Assembly (NCBI RefSeq): GCF_014212355.1
Contig: NZ_JACKXD010000002.1
Location: 558,001 to 622,000 of the forward strand
Source: Halobellus ruber
Lineage (GTDB): Archaea; Halobacteriota; Halobacteria; Halobacteriales; Haloferacaceae
Length of the DNA stretch: 64,000 nucleotides
Reading direction: 5' to 3'
The position numbers and the translations under genes were made by a program. Shown piece by piece: positions 35,088 through 42,765 of this stretch. Each line of letters starts with the position of its first letter. The first letter of the stretch is position 1. The notes under the pieces were generated by a model, which saw nothing but the letters and a program-made list of their open reading frames with translations, had not been told where the DNA came from and ran no database searches.

Positions 35088-35898
35088 AGATTTTCGACAC
35101 CCCGGGGTGTCGAAATCCGTCACGGGACTATCGCCGACAGTATCAGGAGTCGGTCCCCGCTGTACCGATACGGTCGACCAACTCGTCGAGGACACGAGGA
35201 TGCTGGCGAACCTGGCGACCGAGGAGGCCGGCCAGGCCGTCTATCTGTCCCACTCCTGGAGGGGCTACGCGGTCAGCCTCGACGCCCGCGCGGGGTACCG
35301 GCTGCCGTCCGGATCCTCTCGAACGTCGAGGGGCGGCCGCTCGACGACGACCGGTTCCGGCCGCTCCACGAACGCGCCGAGGCGACCGACGCGCCGCTGT
35401 GGATCCACCCCCCAACTCCGGGAGCGGTACGAGTGGGCCTCGGAGTATATCGAACACCGGTTGTGCGGGTGGCGCTTCGACACCACGCTCGGGTTGTCGC
35501 GGCTGGTGTTCGGCGGGGTGATGGCGGCGTACCCCGACCTGGGGATCGTCCCCCACCACGGCGGGGGAATGGTGCCGTACTACCGACGTCGGGTCCGGAT
35601 GTCCTACCAGCAGCGACAGGCCTACCCCGGGTTCCACGAACGCGCCGCCGACCGCTCGGAGCCCGCCGAGGAGTACTTCACGCGGGTCGACGCCGACACC
35701 GCAGTACCGGGGTCGACGCCGGCGCTGGAGTGTGTGGAGTCGTTCTTCGACGCCGGGAACGTCGTCTTCGGGACCGACTACCCGTTCAGCATAGAGCGGG
35801 GGCGCCGCACGCTCGAAGTCACCATCGACGCCGTCGAGGGGACGAACGTCGGCGTCGACACCCGCGAGGACATCTTCCCCGGGACCCGCTACGACTGA
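35084..35898 (+). pseudogene. amidohydrolase/decarboxylase (ACMSD-like TIM barrel), frameshifted
   Basis: Homology jumps between frames. TRMLANLATEEAGQAVYL (from about 35197) is in one frame. ILSNVEGRPLDDDRFRPLHE and ATDAPLWIHP (about 35313-35410) are in another. RERYEWASEYIEHRLCGW and LVFGGVMAAYPDLGIVPHHG (35419-35580) are back in the first. One shift lies at the six-C run 35408-35413, where one C fewer would restore PQLRERYEW. Family members hydrolyse or decarboxylate aromatic ring-fission products or aromatic acids. The C-terminal end is also degraded. It follows a regulator remnant, consistent with a dead catabolic operon. Confidence 0.8.
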
Positions 35899-35971
35899 TC
35901 GAGTAGCCCAGCCCCGTTTTCCGCATTCAAACCGCCTTGTACGGACGACCGCACGACGATAGCACGTGACG

Positions 35972-35993
35972 GAAACAGGTGTACGGCTGTTAC
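35972..35993. promoter_or_regulatory. 22-base palindromic operator candidate, copy 1
   Basis: Reads GAAACA-GGT-GTAC-GGC-TGTTAC. The same half-sites with exactly the same spacing recur at 44916-44937 and 50169-50190. It lies between the amidohydrolase remnant and the hydratase remnant, in the first decayed catabolic island. Confidence 0.6.
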
Positions 35994-36077
35994 GGCATCT
36001 TGAATCCACCGACAGCAGTCGGCTACGGACTACCTCGACCGCCCGTTCGCTTCGAAGTCGATTAAAAAACGCCCGGG

Positions 36078-36398
36078 TTATCCGACGCGGAGTTCCATCG
36101 ACCCGGGATTGGCGAACTCGATCCAGTAAACGTCGCCGGGTTCGATGTCGAGTGCGGCCGTGATCCCGCCACTCATCACCAGTTCACCCTCCCTGAATCC
36201 GTCGCCGACGTCGGCGAGCCGATCCCCCAGCCACGCCGCGGGACGGGCTGGGTTGTCCGTAATGTCCCTGCCGACGCCGATGAACTCCCGCAGTTCCGCG
36301 TCGATGTTCTCCGTCCCCGCTGTCCGGTCGCCCGCGTCGACGAAAGCAGCGACCCGCTTGCGTGTAACGTCGTCCGTAGATACGCAAGTGAGTTGAAA
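36078..36398 (-). pseudogene. C-terminal remnant of a 2-keto-4-pentenoate hydratase/oxalocrotonate decarboxylase (MhpD-like) gene
   Basis: The last 59 residues, from DNPARPAAWLGDRLADVG through GELVMSGGITAALDIEPGD to a GSMELRVG end, match the C-terminal part of the MhpD family (HPARAVAWLANxLA, then ELVLSGxLTAAVPVxPGD). The preceding roughly 45 residues are not recognisable and the normal 150-residue N-terminal part is absent. These enzymes act after meta ring cleavage of catechols. An alternative is a real small protein starting at the ATG 36398, but the fragment lacks most of the active-site residues. Confidence 0.55.
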
Positions 36399-36721
36399 CA
36401 TCCGTCGCCGCCCCCGGCGGATGTTGCGTATATATATGTAACTACTGGCCAGCGAGCGCCTGATGCTCGCGCGATCGTCTTCGATGGGGGCACGAGCGAT
36501 CAGCATCGCGGGGCCTGCCGATCGGATGACCGACAGACAGCTCGACGACGGGATCGTCGACTAACTCCTCGGGGCCGCGACCGAACTGGAATTGAAGCTG
36601 GGGCAGGCGTGAACGTGGTCACACCTGGGGGGTCTGCCGTCGCCACCTGATCACGGCCCAGGACCACGGCCGGCCGTTCGGTACAGCAAACGGTATGTAC
36701 GTCCGCGGCGGTGGGTGAGAT
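36399..36721. other. gene-free stretch with degenerate coding traces
   Basis: Contains an AT-rich TATATATAT at about 36430 and a short plus-strand frame at 36526-36612 broken by an internal TAA (MTDRQLDDGIVD, stop, LLGAATELELKLGQA). The latter looks like decayed coding sequence but I cannot name the family. The end carries the region just upstream of the FAH-family gene. Confidence 0.4.
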
Positions 36722-37456
36722 ATGCGACAGGCACGGCTCCGAACCGACGACGGGATCGTACGGGGGCGCTACACTGACGGACGGATCGTCGCCGCGGACG
36801 GCGAGTACGAAGTCGGTCGCGACGGGTCGCTCACGTACCCCTGCGCTCCCTCGGCGATCTACTGCGTCGGCCGCAACTACGCCGAGACCCTCGAACAGAT
36901 GGACTACGACCGGCCCCCGGAGCCGGACTTCTTCATCAAGCCCCCGGCGTCGCTTTCGGGCCACGGGGATCCGATCCGGTATCCCGGGTGGACCGACGAA
37001 CTCACCTACGCGGGGGAGCTGGCCGCCGTCGTCGATCGGCGGTGTCGGGACGTACCCGAGGCGAACGTCTCCGAGGTGATCAGAGGGTACACGGTTATGA
37101 ACGACGTCGACGCGCTCGATCAGCAGGGCCGGACCGCGAGGAAGGCGTTCGACGGATCGGGGCCGCTGGGGCCGTGGATCGAGACCGACCTGAACCCCGA
37201 GGGGATCGGGATGGAGACGGTGATCAACGGCGAGACGCGGCAGGACGCGAACACCGAATTGATGCTGTTTTCGCCCGCCGAGATCGTCTCGTTTCTCTCC
37301 CGTCGCTTCACGCTCCGTCCCGGGGACGTGATCGCGTTCGGGAGCCCCGCGAACCCGGGGACCGTCGAGTCGGGCGACGTAATCGAGATCACCTACGAGG
37401 GCGTCGGAACCCTCCGGAACCACGTCGTCGGGCCGTCAGACGGCGACGCGGCCTGA
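36722..37456 (+). CDS. fumarylacetoacetate hydrolase family protein, one metal ligand altered
   Basis: A 244-residue FAH-fold protein of the acylpyruvase/ring-fission hydrolase group: CVGRNYAET, FIKPPASLSGHGDPI, FDGSGPLGPWI and FGSPANPGTVESGDVIEI all fit. In active members two Glu in a Y-E-G-E-L segment and an Asp bind Mg or Ca. Here the segment reads YAGELAAVV, so Ala97 replaces the first Glu; Glu99 and Asp133 (ALDQQ) remain. The codon is GCG where GAG is expected, one base apart. It is the only full-length gene in a decayed island and may already be inactive. Confidence 0.85.
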   Translation: MRQARLRTDDGIVRGRYTDGRIVAADGEYEVGRDGSLTYPCAPSAIYCVGRNYAETLEQMDYDRPPEPDFFIKPPASLSGHGDPIRYPGWTDELTYAGELAAVVDRRCRDVPEANVSEVIRGYTVMNDVDALDQQGRTARKAFDGSGPLGPWIETDLNPEGIGMETVINGETRQDANTELMLFSPAEIVSFLSRRFTLRPGDVIAFGSPANPGTVESGDVIEITYEGVGTLRNHVVGPSDGDAA

Positions 37457-37497
37457 GCCTGGAGGCCGTCGGCGCCGGGACTACCGCCTGTACGCCG

Positions 37498-38799
37498 TCA
37501 CTCCCCGACTGCCACCGCGCGCTCGATGAGGTCCCGGCCGTACATCTCCGCCAACGCCTCGTGCTGATCGGGTCGGTGCTCGTAGACGTCCTGGAACAGC
37601 GCGATCGGGGTTCCTGCGGCCTGATACGTGGCTTCGTCCCACATCCGGTCCGCGGTAATTTCGACCTCGACGCCGTCGATGACCAGGGTGGCCGACCGCG
37701 ACATCGCGATCGCGCCGCGCCCCGCCGCCTTCGCCGCCTCGAACTCCTCCATCGAGTCGACGATGTCGTCGAGGCTGGGGACGTAGGCGGTCAGATCCAA
37801 CAGTTCCTCCTCGAGTTCCGGCTCGTCGAGCACATATTCGTCGTCGCCGACGCGGAGATGGTACTCCCGGTCGCCCGTCACCTCCAATCCCAGCTCGGAC
37901 CCCTCGTACACCTGTTTTCCGTCCCGGGCTTCGAGTTCGACGTCGCGACCGCCGGCCTCGACGAGCCAGCGGCCGGTCTTCGGCGGGAGGGGTGCCTTGT
38001 TCGCCTCGACCACCTGGCCGGGGGTGAGCGACCAGATGCCGGTCATCCCCTTCGCGCGATTTTCGGTCATCCGCTCGCGGTACCCCTCCACGTCGCGGAT
38101 GTCGTCGTAGGGGCCGTCGACGGCGATGAGTCCGGCCGCGGCCGCGCCTCGCGAGGTGTTGTGACGGAGTTCGGGCCACGCCGGGAGTTCGCCGGTCGGC
38201 GTCATCGCGCGCATATCCTTCGTGTAATCGACCTCGCCGTCGACCAGCAGGAACAGGCGTTCCAGGTTGTTCGCGGGCTTGCCCATCTCCGCTCTGAGGT
38301 CGCCCATCGCCAGTTCCGCCTCCCCGGACTCGACGATCACCGACATCGAGAGGCTCCCAGGTTCGAGCCCCGCCTCGTGTTCGACGATGGTGAAGAACTC
38401 GTCGGCCTTCTTCCAGTCGTCGACGTCGCCGACCTCGGGGATCACGAACCCGTCGACGTGGTTGATCGCGTCGGATTCGGCCACCCGGAGCATCTGCTGG
38501 AACCCCCGATACCGGGTCGTGGGGTCCTCCCGGTGCCAGACCACGCGCGGGTGGATCTCGCCGGGGAAGTCGCTTCCGTGCTCGGCGACGACCTCGATGA
38601 TGTTGTCGATCCCCTCCGCGCGCATCGACGGGGCCGTCGCGTCCTCGTTGTCGGGCACCCACACGTCGGGGGCCTCCAGTCCTCGCAGTTTGGCCGCGCT
38701 CCGAAGCATCTTCGCGGAGTCGTTCTCGCCCTCCACGGCGGTCGGCGACGTGAAGAAGGTCCGAACGAACTCACGATCGTAGTGGCGGTTGACGCTCAT
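37498..38799 (-). CDS. aceB: malate synthase, haloarchaeal type
   Basis: Condenses glyoxylate with acetyl-CoA to malate. The 433-residue protein belongs to the haloarchaeal (H) form first described in Haloferax, smaller than bacterial A and G forms and related to the CitE/aldolase fold. Typical segments are WVPDNEDATAPSMR, GEIHPRVVWHRED, VDGFVIPEVGDVDDW and MRAMTPTGELPAWPELRHNTSRGA. TATA-like TTTAATATCC (minus strand, 38828-38837) precedes the ATG by about 30 bases. No isocitrate lyase is in the window. Next to two catabolic islands and glycolate-type oxidases it would recover C2 units. Confidence 0.93.
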   Translation of the reverse strand: MSVNRHYDREFVRTFFTSPTAVEGENDSAKMLRSAAKLRGLEAPDVWVPDNEDATAPSMRAEGIDNIIEVVAEHGSDFPGEIHPRVVWHREDPTTRYRGFQQMLRVAESDAINHVDGFVIPEVGDVDDWKKADEFFTIVEHEAGLEPGSLSMSVIVESGEAELAMGDLRAEMGKPANNLERLFLLVDGEVDYTKDMRAMTPTGELPAWPELRHNTSRGAAAAGLIAVDGPYDDIRDVEGYRERMTENRAKGMTGIWSLTPGQVVEANKAPLPPKTGRWLVEAGGRDVELEARDGKQVYEGSELGLEVTGDREYHLRVGDDEYVLDEPELEEELLDLTAYVPSLDDIVDSMEEFEAAKAAGRGAIAMSRSATLVIDGVEVEITADRMWDEATYQAAGTPIALFQDVYEHRPDQHEALAEMYGRDLIERAVAVGE

Positions 38800-39018
38800 A
38801 TCGGTGTTTTAGACAGCCGTGGGGCGGATATTAAAACTACCGTGGGTTGGGTTCTCCCGGTTCGACGACGGACGGCCGACGGCTTCCGGTATCCCCGCTC
38901 GGAACTTGGGCACGCTCCCGTCGGCGGTCCCGGATATCATACGTGCGTCTGTTAGCGGTCGATACGACCAGGATTCGGACACTCCGGCGAACGCGCCGGC
39001 TCGACCCGGAACCTTTAT

Positions 39019-42003
39019 TCAGCGATCCACGACCCGATCCACCGCTTCGATCGGGTGCGGCGGGGAGGCGTCCGCGACGTCGCCGTCGCCGATCTGGCTG
39101 CGGCAGGAGGCGCCGGGGGCGACGACCTCCGGCGCGTCGCTCGCACGGATCTTCTCGAACAGCCGCTCGGCGATCGACTTCGAGACGTCGTAGTGTTCGG
39201 CCTCGTACCCGAAGCTCCCGGCCATCCCGCAACACCCCGAATCCAGCGGGTCGACGTCGTAGCCGGCCCGGCGGAGCACGCCGACCGCGTGGTGGTCGGT
39301 GCCGGCGGCGTGCTGATGACAGTGGCCGTGGTACGCCAGGGCCCGATCCGTCGCCGCCTCCTCAACGGTGAGGTTCTCGACCAGCCGGTGGACGTCGAGG
39401 TACTCACACACCCCGTAGGCGTTGGCCGCGACCCGCTCGGCGGCCCCGGTGTCGAGGAGGTCCGTGTACTCGTCTTGGAACACGACCGCGTCGCTGGGTT
39501 CGACCGCGACGACCGCCCAGCCGTCGTCGATGTAGTCGTCGAACAACTCGACGTTGGTACGGGCCCGGTCGGCGGCGCGGTCCAGCAGGCCGACCGAGTA
39601 CGCCGCGCGGCCGCTCGGGGCGACGTCGGTCGGAACGCGGACGTGGACGCCTGCGGCTTCGAGCACCCGCACCGCGGCCTTCCCCGGGGCGGGGTAGCTG
39701 TAGTTTGTGTAGGTGTCGGGGAACAAAAGCACCTTCCGGTCCGCGTCCGCGGCCGACACCGCCGGCGTCCTGTCCCGGGCCCACTCCACGAACGACTCCC
39801 GCGTGAACGACGGCAGCGACCGCTCGGGGGCGATCCCCAGCAGCTTCTCCAGCACGACCCGCGACCCCGGGATCGCCGTCGCCCAGTTCGACAGCGGCGC
39901 CAGCTTGGAGCCCCACGCCGACGCCGCGTCGATGTTGCCGAAGAGCGTGGTCCGCAGCCCCGGGTCGTCCTCCTGATGGTACTGGTGTTTGACTTCGGCC
40001 TTCAGCTTCGCCATATCCACGCCGGTCGGGCAGTCGGACTTACACCCCTTGCACCCGACACACAGGTCCAGCACCTCCTCCTGGAACTCCGTCGAGTACA
40101 GTTCCTCCTCGGGGAGCTCGCCGCTGATGGCCGCCCGGAGCATATTCGCCCGCCCGCGAGTCGTCGCCATCTCGTCGTCCGTCGCGCGGTAGGTCGGACA
40201 CATCACGTCGTCGTCCTGCTGCCGACAGGTTCCACACCCGTTGCAGAGTTCCACCAGTTCGGCGAACCCGCCCTCCTCGGAGAAGTCGAGCCGCGTCTGG
40301 GGTTCGATCGTGGCGTAGTCCGCACCGTACCGGAGATCCTCGCGCATATCGGTCGGGTCGTCCTCGCGGTAGACCACCTTCCCCGGGTTGAGCAGCCAGT
40401 CGGGGTCGAACGCGGTCTTCAGCTCCTGGAAGGCGCTCCAGAGGTCGTCGCCGTACATCTTCGGATTGAACTCCGTCCGGGCGAGCCCGTCGCCGTGCTC
40501 CCCCGAGAACGACCCGTGGTGTTCGGCGACGATGTCGGTGACGTCGTCCGCGATCGACCGCATCAGCTGGATCCCCTCCTCCTGCTTCAAGGAGAGGATC
40601 GGGCGGATGTGCAAGGTTCCGCTGCCGGCGTGAGCGAAGTAGGCCGCCGAGGTCCCGTGGTCGTCGAGCACGTCCATAAATTTCTGCGTGTACTCTGCGA
40701 GTTCCTCGGGCGGGACCGTCGCGTCCTCGATGAACGGGTACGGTTTCGCGTCGCCGTCGAGGCTCATCAGAAGCGGGATCGCCGCCTTCCGGAGCTTCCA
40801 GAGGTCAGCCTGGGCGTCGTCGGTGTACGCCTCGATCACGTCGAAGGCGTCGCCGTCGGCGACGAACGCCGTCGAGGTCTCCGCGATCGCGGCCTCGAAG
40901 TCGTCCACCAGTTCGGAGTCGAACTCGATCATCAGCGCCGCGGCCGCGTCGTCCGGGATCGGCGCCTCGTAGCGGGCGTACTGTTCGGACTCCCGGGCCA
41001 GCCGGAACACCTCGTCGTCCATCAGTTCGACCGCGCTCACGTCGTACTCCAGCGCCTCCGGGACGGCCGACAGCGCCTCGATCAGGTCCTCGAAACAGTA
41101 CAGCGCAAGCGCCGTCTCCGGCGGCCGCGTCACGAGCGACAGTTCGGCTTCGACCACGATCCCCAGCGTGGATTCGGCACCGACGAACAGTTTGGTGAGG
41201 TTGATGACGCGGTCGCCGTCGTCGTTCTCGTAGATCACCCGGTCGAGGTTGTACCCAGAGACGTTCCGCTTGAGGTCCGGATACCGGGCCTCGATCTCGT
41301 CCTCGTGGCGCTCCACGAGGCCGCGGACGGTCCGGTACAGTTCCGCCTCGCGGGTGTCGGCCCCGACGATCCGGTCCCACTCGGGGCCGTCGAGGACGAC
41401 CTCCCGAGTCTCGATCAGGCTCCCGTCGGCGAGCACGACCTTCAGCCGCTCGGTGTAGGCGTCGGTGATGCCGTACCGCACGGAGTGGGCGCCGGTGGAG
41501 TTGTTCCCGATCCCCCCGCCGATGGTCGCGCGGTTCGACGACGCCGGGTCGGGCGCGAACTTCAGCCCGTCCGCGGCCAGCCGGTCGTCGAGGTGGTCCT
41601 GAACGACGCCCGGTTGGACGACTGCACGTTGCTCTTCGGGCCGCACGTCGAGGACCTCGTCGAAGTGCGTCGAGAGGTCGAGGACCACGCAGCCGGAACC
41701 GACTGCCTGGCCCGCGAGCGACGAGCCCGCACCCCGTGCGAGGATCGGCACGCCGTGGTCGGTTGCGAGGTCGACAGCGGCGCGCACGTCGGCAACGTCG
41801 CGAGGTTCGACGACGCCGGCAGGCTGGGCGCCGTAGATGCTGCCATCGGTCGCATAGAGGACGCGCGCGTACTCGTCGAACCGAACCGCCCCGTCGACGG
41901 CCGCACGGAGGTCGGCAGCGAGGTCGGCGTACTCGGAGTCCTGCCCACCCGGACGTACGGCGGGTCCCACGCCGGCCCGATCGACCGCGGGAGTCCGTGA
42001 CAT
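39019..42003 (-). CDS. FAD-linked oxidase / Fe-S / Cys-rich domain fusion (GlcD-GlcF type)
   Basis: A 994-residue protein joining a GlcD-like flavin domain and a GlcF-like electron-transfer domain. Residues about 50-530 are FAD_binding_4 and FAD-oxidase C (ILARGAGSSLAGQAVGSG, TIGGGIGNNSTGAHSVRYG, GSFSGEHGDGLART). Residues about 560-660 hold clusters CNGCGTCRQQDDDVMCP and CVGCKGCKSDCPTG. The C-terminus has CCG domains (YHGHCHQHAAG, DSGCCGMAGSFGYEAEHYD). The start ATG 42003 is used because upstream in-frame residues overlap nothing conserved. Substrate may be D-lactate, glycolate or another 2-hydroxyacid. A paralogue begins at the right window edge. Confidence 0.92.
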   Translation of the reverse strand: MSRTPAVDRAGVGPAVRPGGQDSEYADLAADLRAAVDGAVRFDEYARVLYATDGSIYGAQPAGVVEPRDVADVRAAVDLATDHGVPILARGAGSSLAGQAVGSGCVVLDLSTHFDEVLDVRPEEQRAVVQPGVVQDHLDDRLAADGLKFAPDPASSNRATIGGGIGNNSTGAHSVRYGITDAYTERLKVVLADGSLIETREVVLDGPEWDRIVGADTREAELYRTVRGLVERHEDEIEARYPDLKRNVSGYNLDRVIYENDDGDRVINLTKLFVGAESTLGIVVEAELSLVTRPPETALALYCFEDLIEALSAVPEALEYDVSAVELMDDEVFRLARESEQYARYEAPIPDDAAAALMIEFDSELVDDFEAAIAETSTAFVADGDAFDVIEAYTDDAQADLWKLRKAAIPLLMSLDGDAKPYPFIEDATVPPEELAEYTQKFMDVLDDHGTSAAYFAHAGSGTLHIRPILSLKQEEGIQLMRSIADDVTDIVAEHHGSFSGEHGDGLARTEFNPKMYGDDLWSAFQELKTAFDPDWLLNPGKVVYREDDPTDMREDLRYGADYATIEPQTRLDFSEEGGFAELVELCNGCGTCRQQDDDVMCPTYRATDDEMATTRGRANMLRAAISGELPEEELYSTEFQEEVLDLCVGCKGCKSDCPTGVDMAKLKAEVKHQYHQEDDPGLRTTLFGNIDAASAWGSKLAPLSNWATAIPGSRVVLEKLLGIAPERSLPSFTRESFVEWARDRTPAVSAADADRKVLLFPDTYTNYSYPAPGKAAVRVLEAAGVHVRVPTDVAPSGRAAYSVGLLDRAADRARTNVELFDDYIDDGWAVVAVEPSDAVVFQDEYTDLLDTGAAERVAANAYGVCEYLDVHRLVENLTVEEAATDRALAYHGHCHQHAAGTDHHAVGVLRRAGYDVDPLDSGCCGMAGSFGYEAEHYDVSKSIAERLFEKIRASDAPEVVAPGASCRSQIGDGDVADASPPHPIEAVDRVVDR

Positions 42004-42103
42004 ACCACCAGGGTAACGACGGTGAGGACATATTCTTTCGGGTGGCGGCCCCGCCGGTTCACGACGCGGGCCTCCCCGCCGACACCCGCTCACCGAAAGG
42101 TTC

Positions 42104-42721
42104 TCACTCCCGCTGGCAGTCGCACCCGCGCTCGTCGAGGAACTCCGCAACCGAGTACTGCTCCCCACAATCGCCACACAGCACCTGCACGTCGAGGAGG
42201 ACCTCGAACTCCTCTACGTCGATCCGCCCGGTCTGTTCCAGCTTCTGGATCCGCTCTTCGGTCACCGACAGCGTCCGGGTCATCAGCCGCTGGATGCTCT
42301 GGAGGTCCTTCTCGACTTTCTCCTCGTCGGAGAGCCGGCGGTACTCCGCGTCCCGGTACTCGGTCAGGTACGACCGGATCGCCTGGTAGCTGACGAAGTC
42401 GGACTCGAGGCTGTCGACGTCGACGCCGTTGGATTCCAGTCGGTTGCGGGCGTCGGTCCGGACCCCCGTGCTCACGTCGTCGTCGGTGAGGTTCCGGTAC
42501 ATCGTCGAGACGTCGCTGTCCAGTGCGCTCATCCCCGCGTCGATGAGTGCCCGTTCAAGCAGGCGTTCGTTGAAGTAGTCCGCCAGATCGCGGAGGCTGG
42601 TCCGCTCGACGCCGTCGCCGGTCCAGCGGGTCTCCAACTCCTCACCGAGACCGTCGAGGCCGTACTCGGCGATCAACCGTGCCACCTTGCTCGACGGCCG
42701 GTTGTCGGACGTATCAGGCAT
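42104..42721 (-). CDS. rdfA: rod-determining factor RdfA family protein
   Basis: A 205-residue haloarchaeal protein. It starts DNRPSSKVARLIAEYGLDG, continues with an alpha-helical body and ends in a zinc-ribbon-like segment with LCGDCGEQYSVAEFLDERGC and CDC. RdfA is known in Haloferax as a factor needed for rod-shaped cells, encoded next to an SMC-related gene; this arrangement is reproduced here (44-base gap, same strand, downstream). ATG 42721 gives MPDTSDNRP; the nine upstream in-frame codons look non-coding. Confidence 0.85.
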   Translation of the reverse strand: MPDTSDNRPSSKVARLIAEYGLDGLGEELETRWTGDGVERTSLRDLADYFNERLLERALIDAGMSALDSDVSTMYRNLTDDDVSTGVRTDARNRLESNGVDVDSLESDFVSYQAIRSYLTEYRDAEYRRLSDEEKVEKDLQSIQRLMTRTLSVTEERIQKLEQTGRIDVEEFEVLLDVQVLCGDCGEQYSVAEFLDERGCDCQRE

Positions 42722-42765
42722 TATCGATGTTTCGCCCAACAGCGGCAAAAACCTATTGGGGCCGG

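Noticed and set aside
36526..36612. Possible small gene MTDRQLDDGIVD...
   Set aside because: Broken by an internal TAA after 12 codons; recorded only as a trace of decayed coding DNA.
39055..42000. Plus-strand open frame of 981 codons opposite the GlcD-GlcF fusion
   Set aside because: Arg/Val-rich shadow translation; the real gene is on the other strand with all Fe-S motifs.
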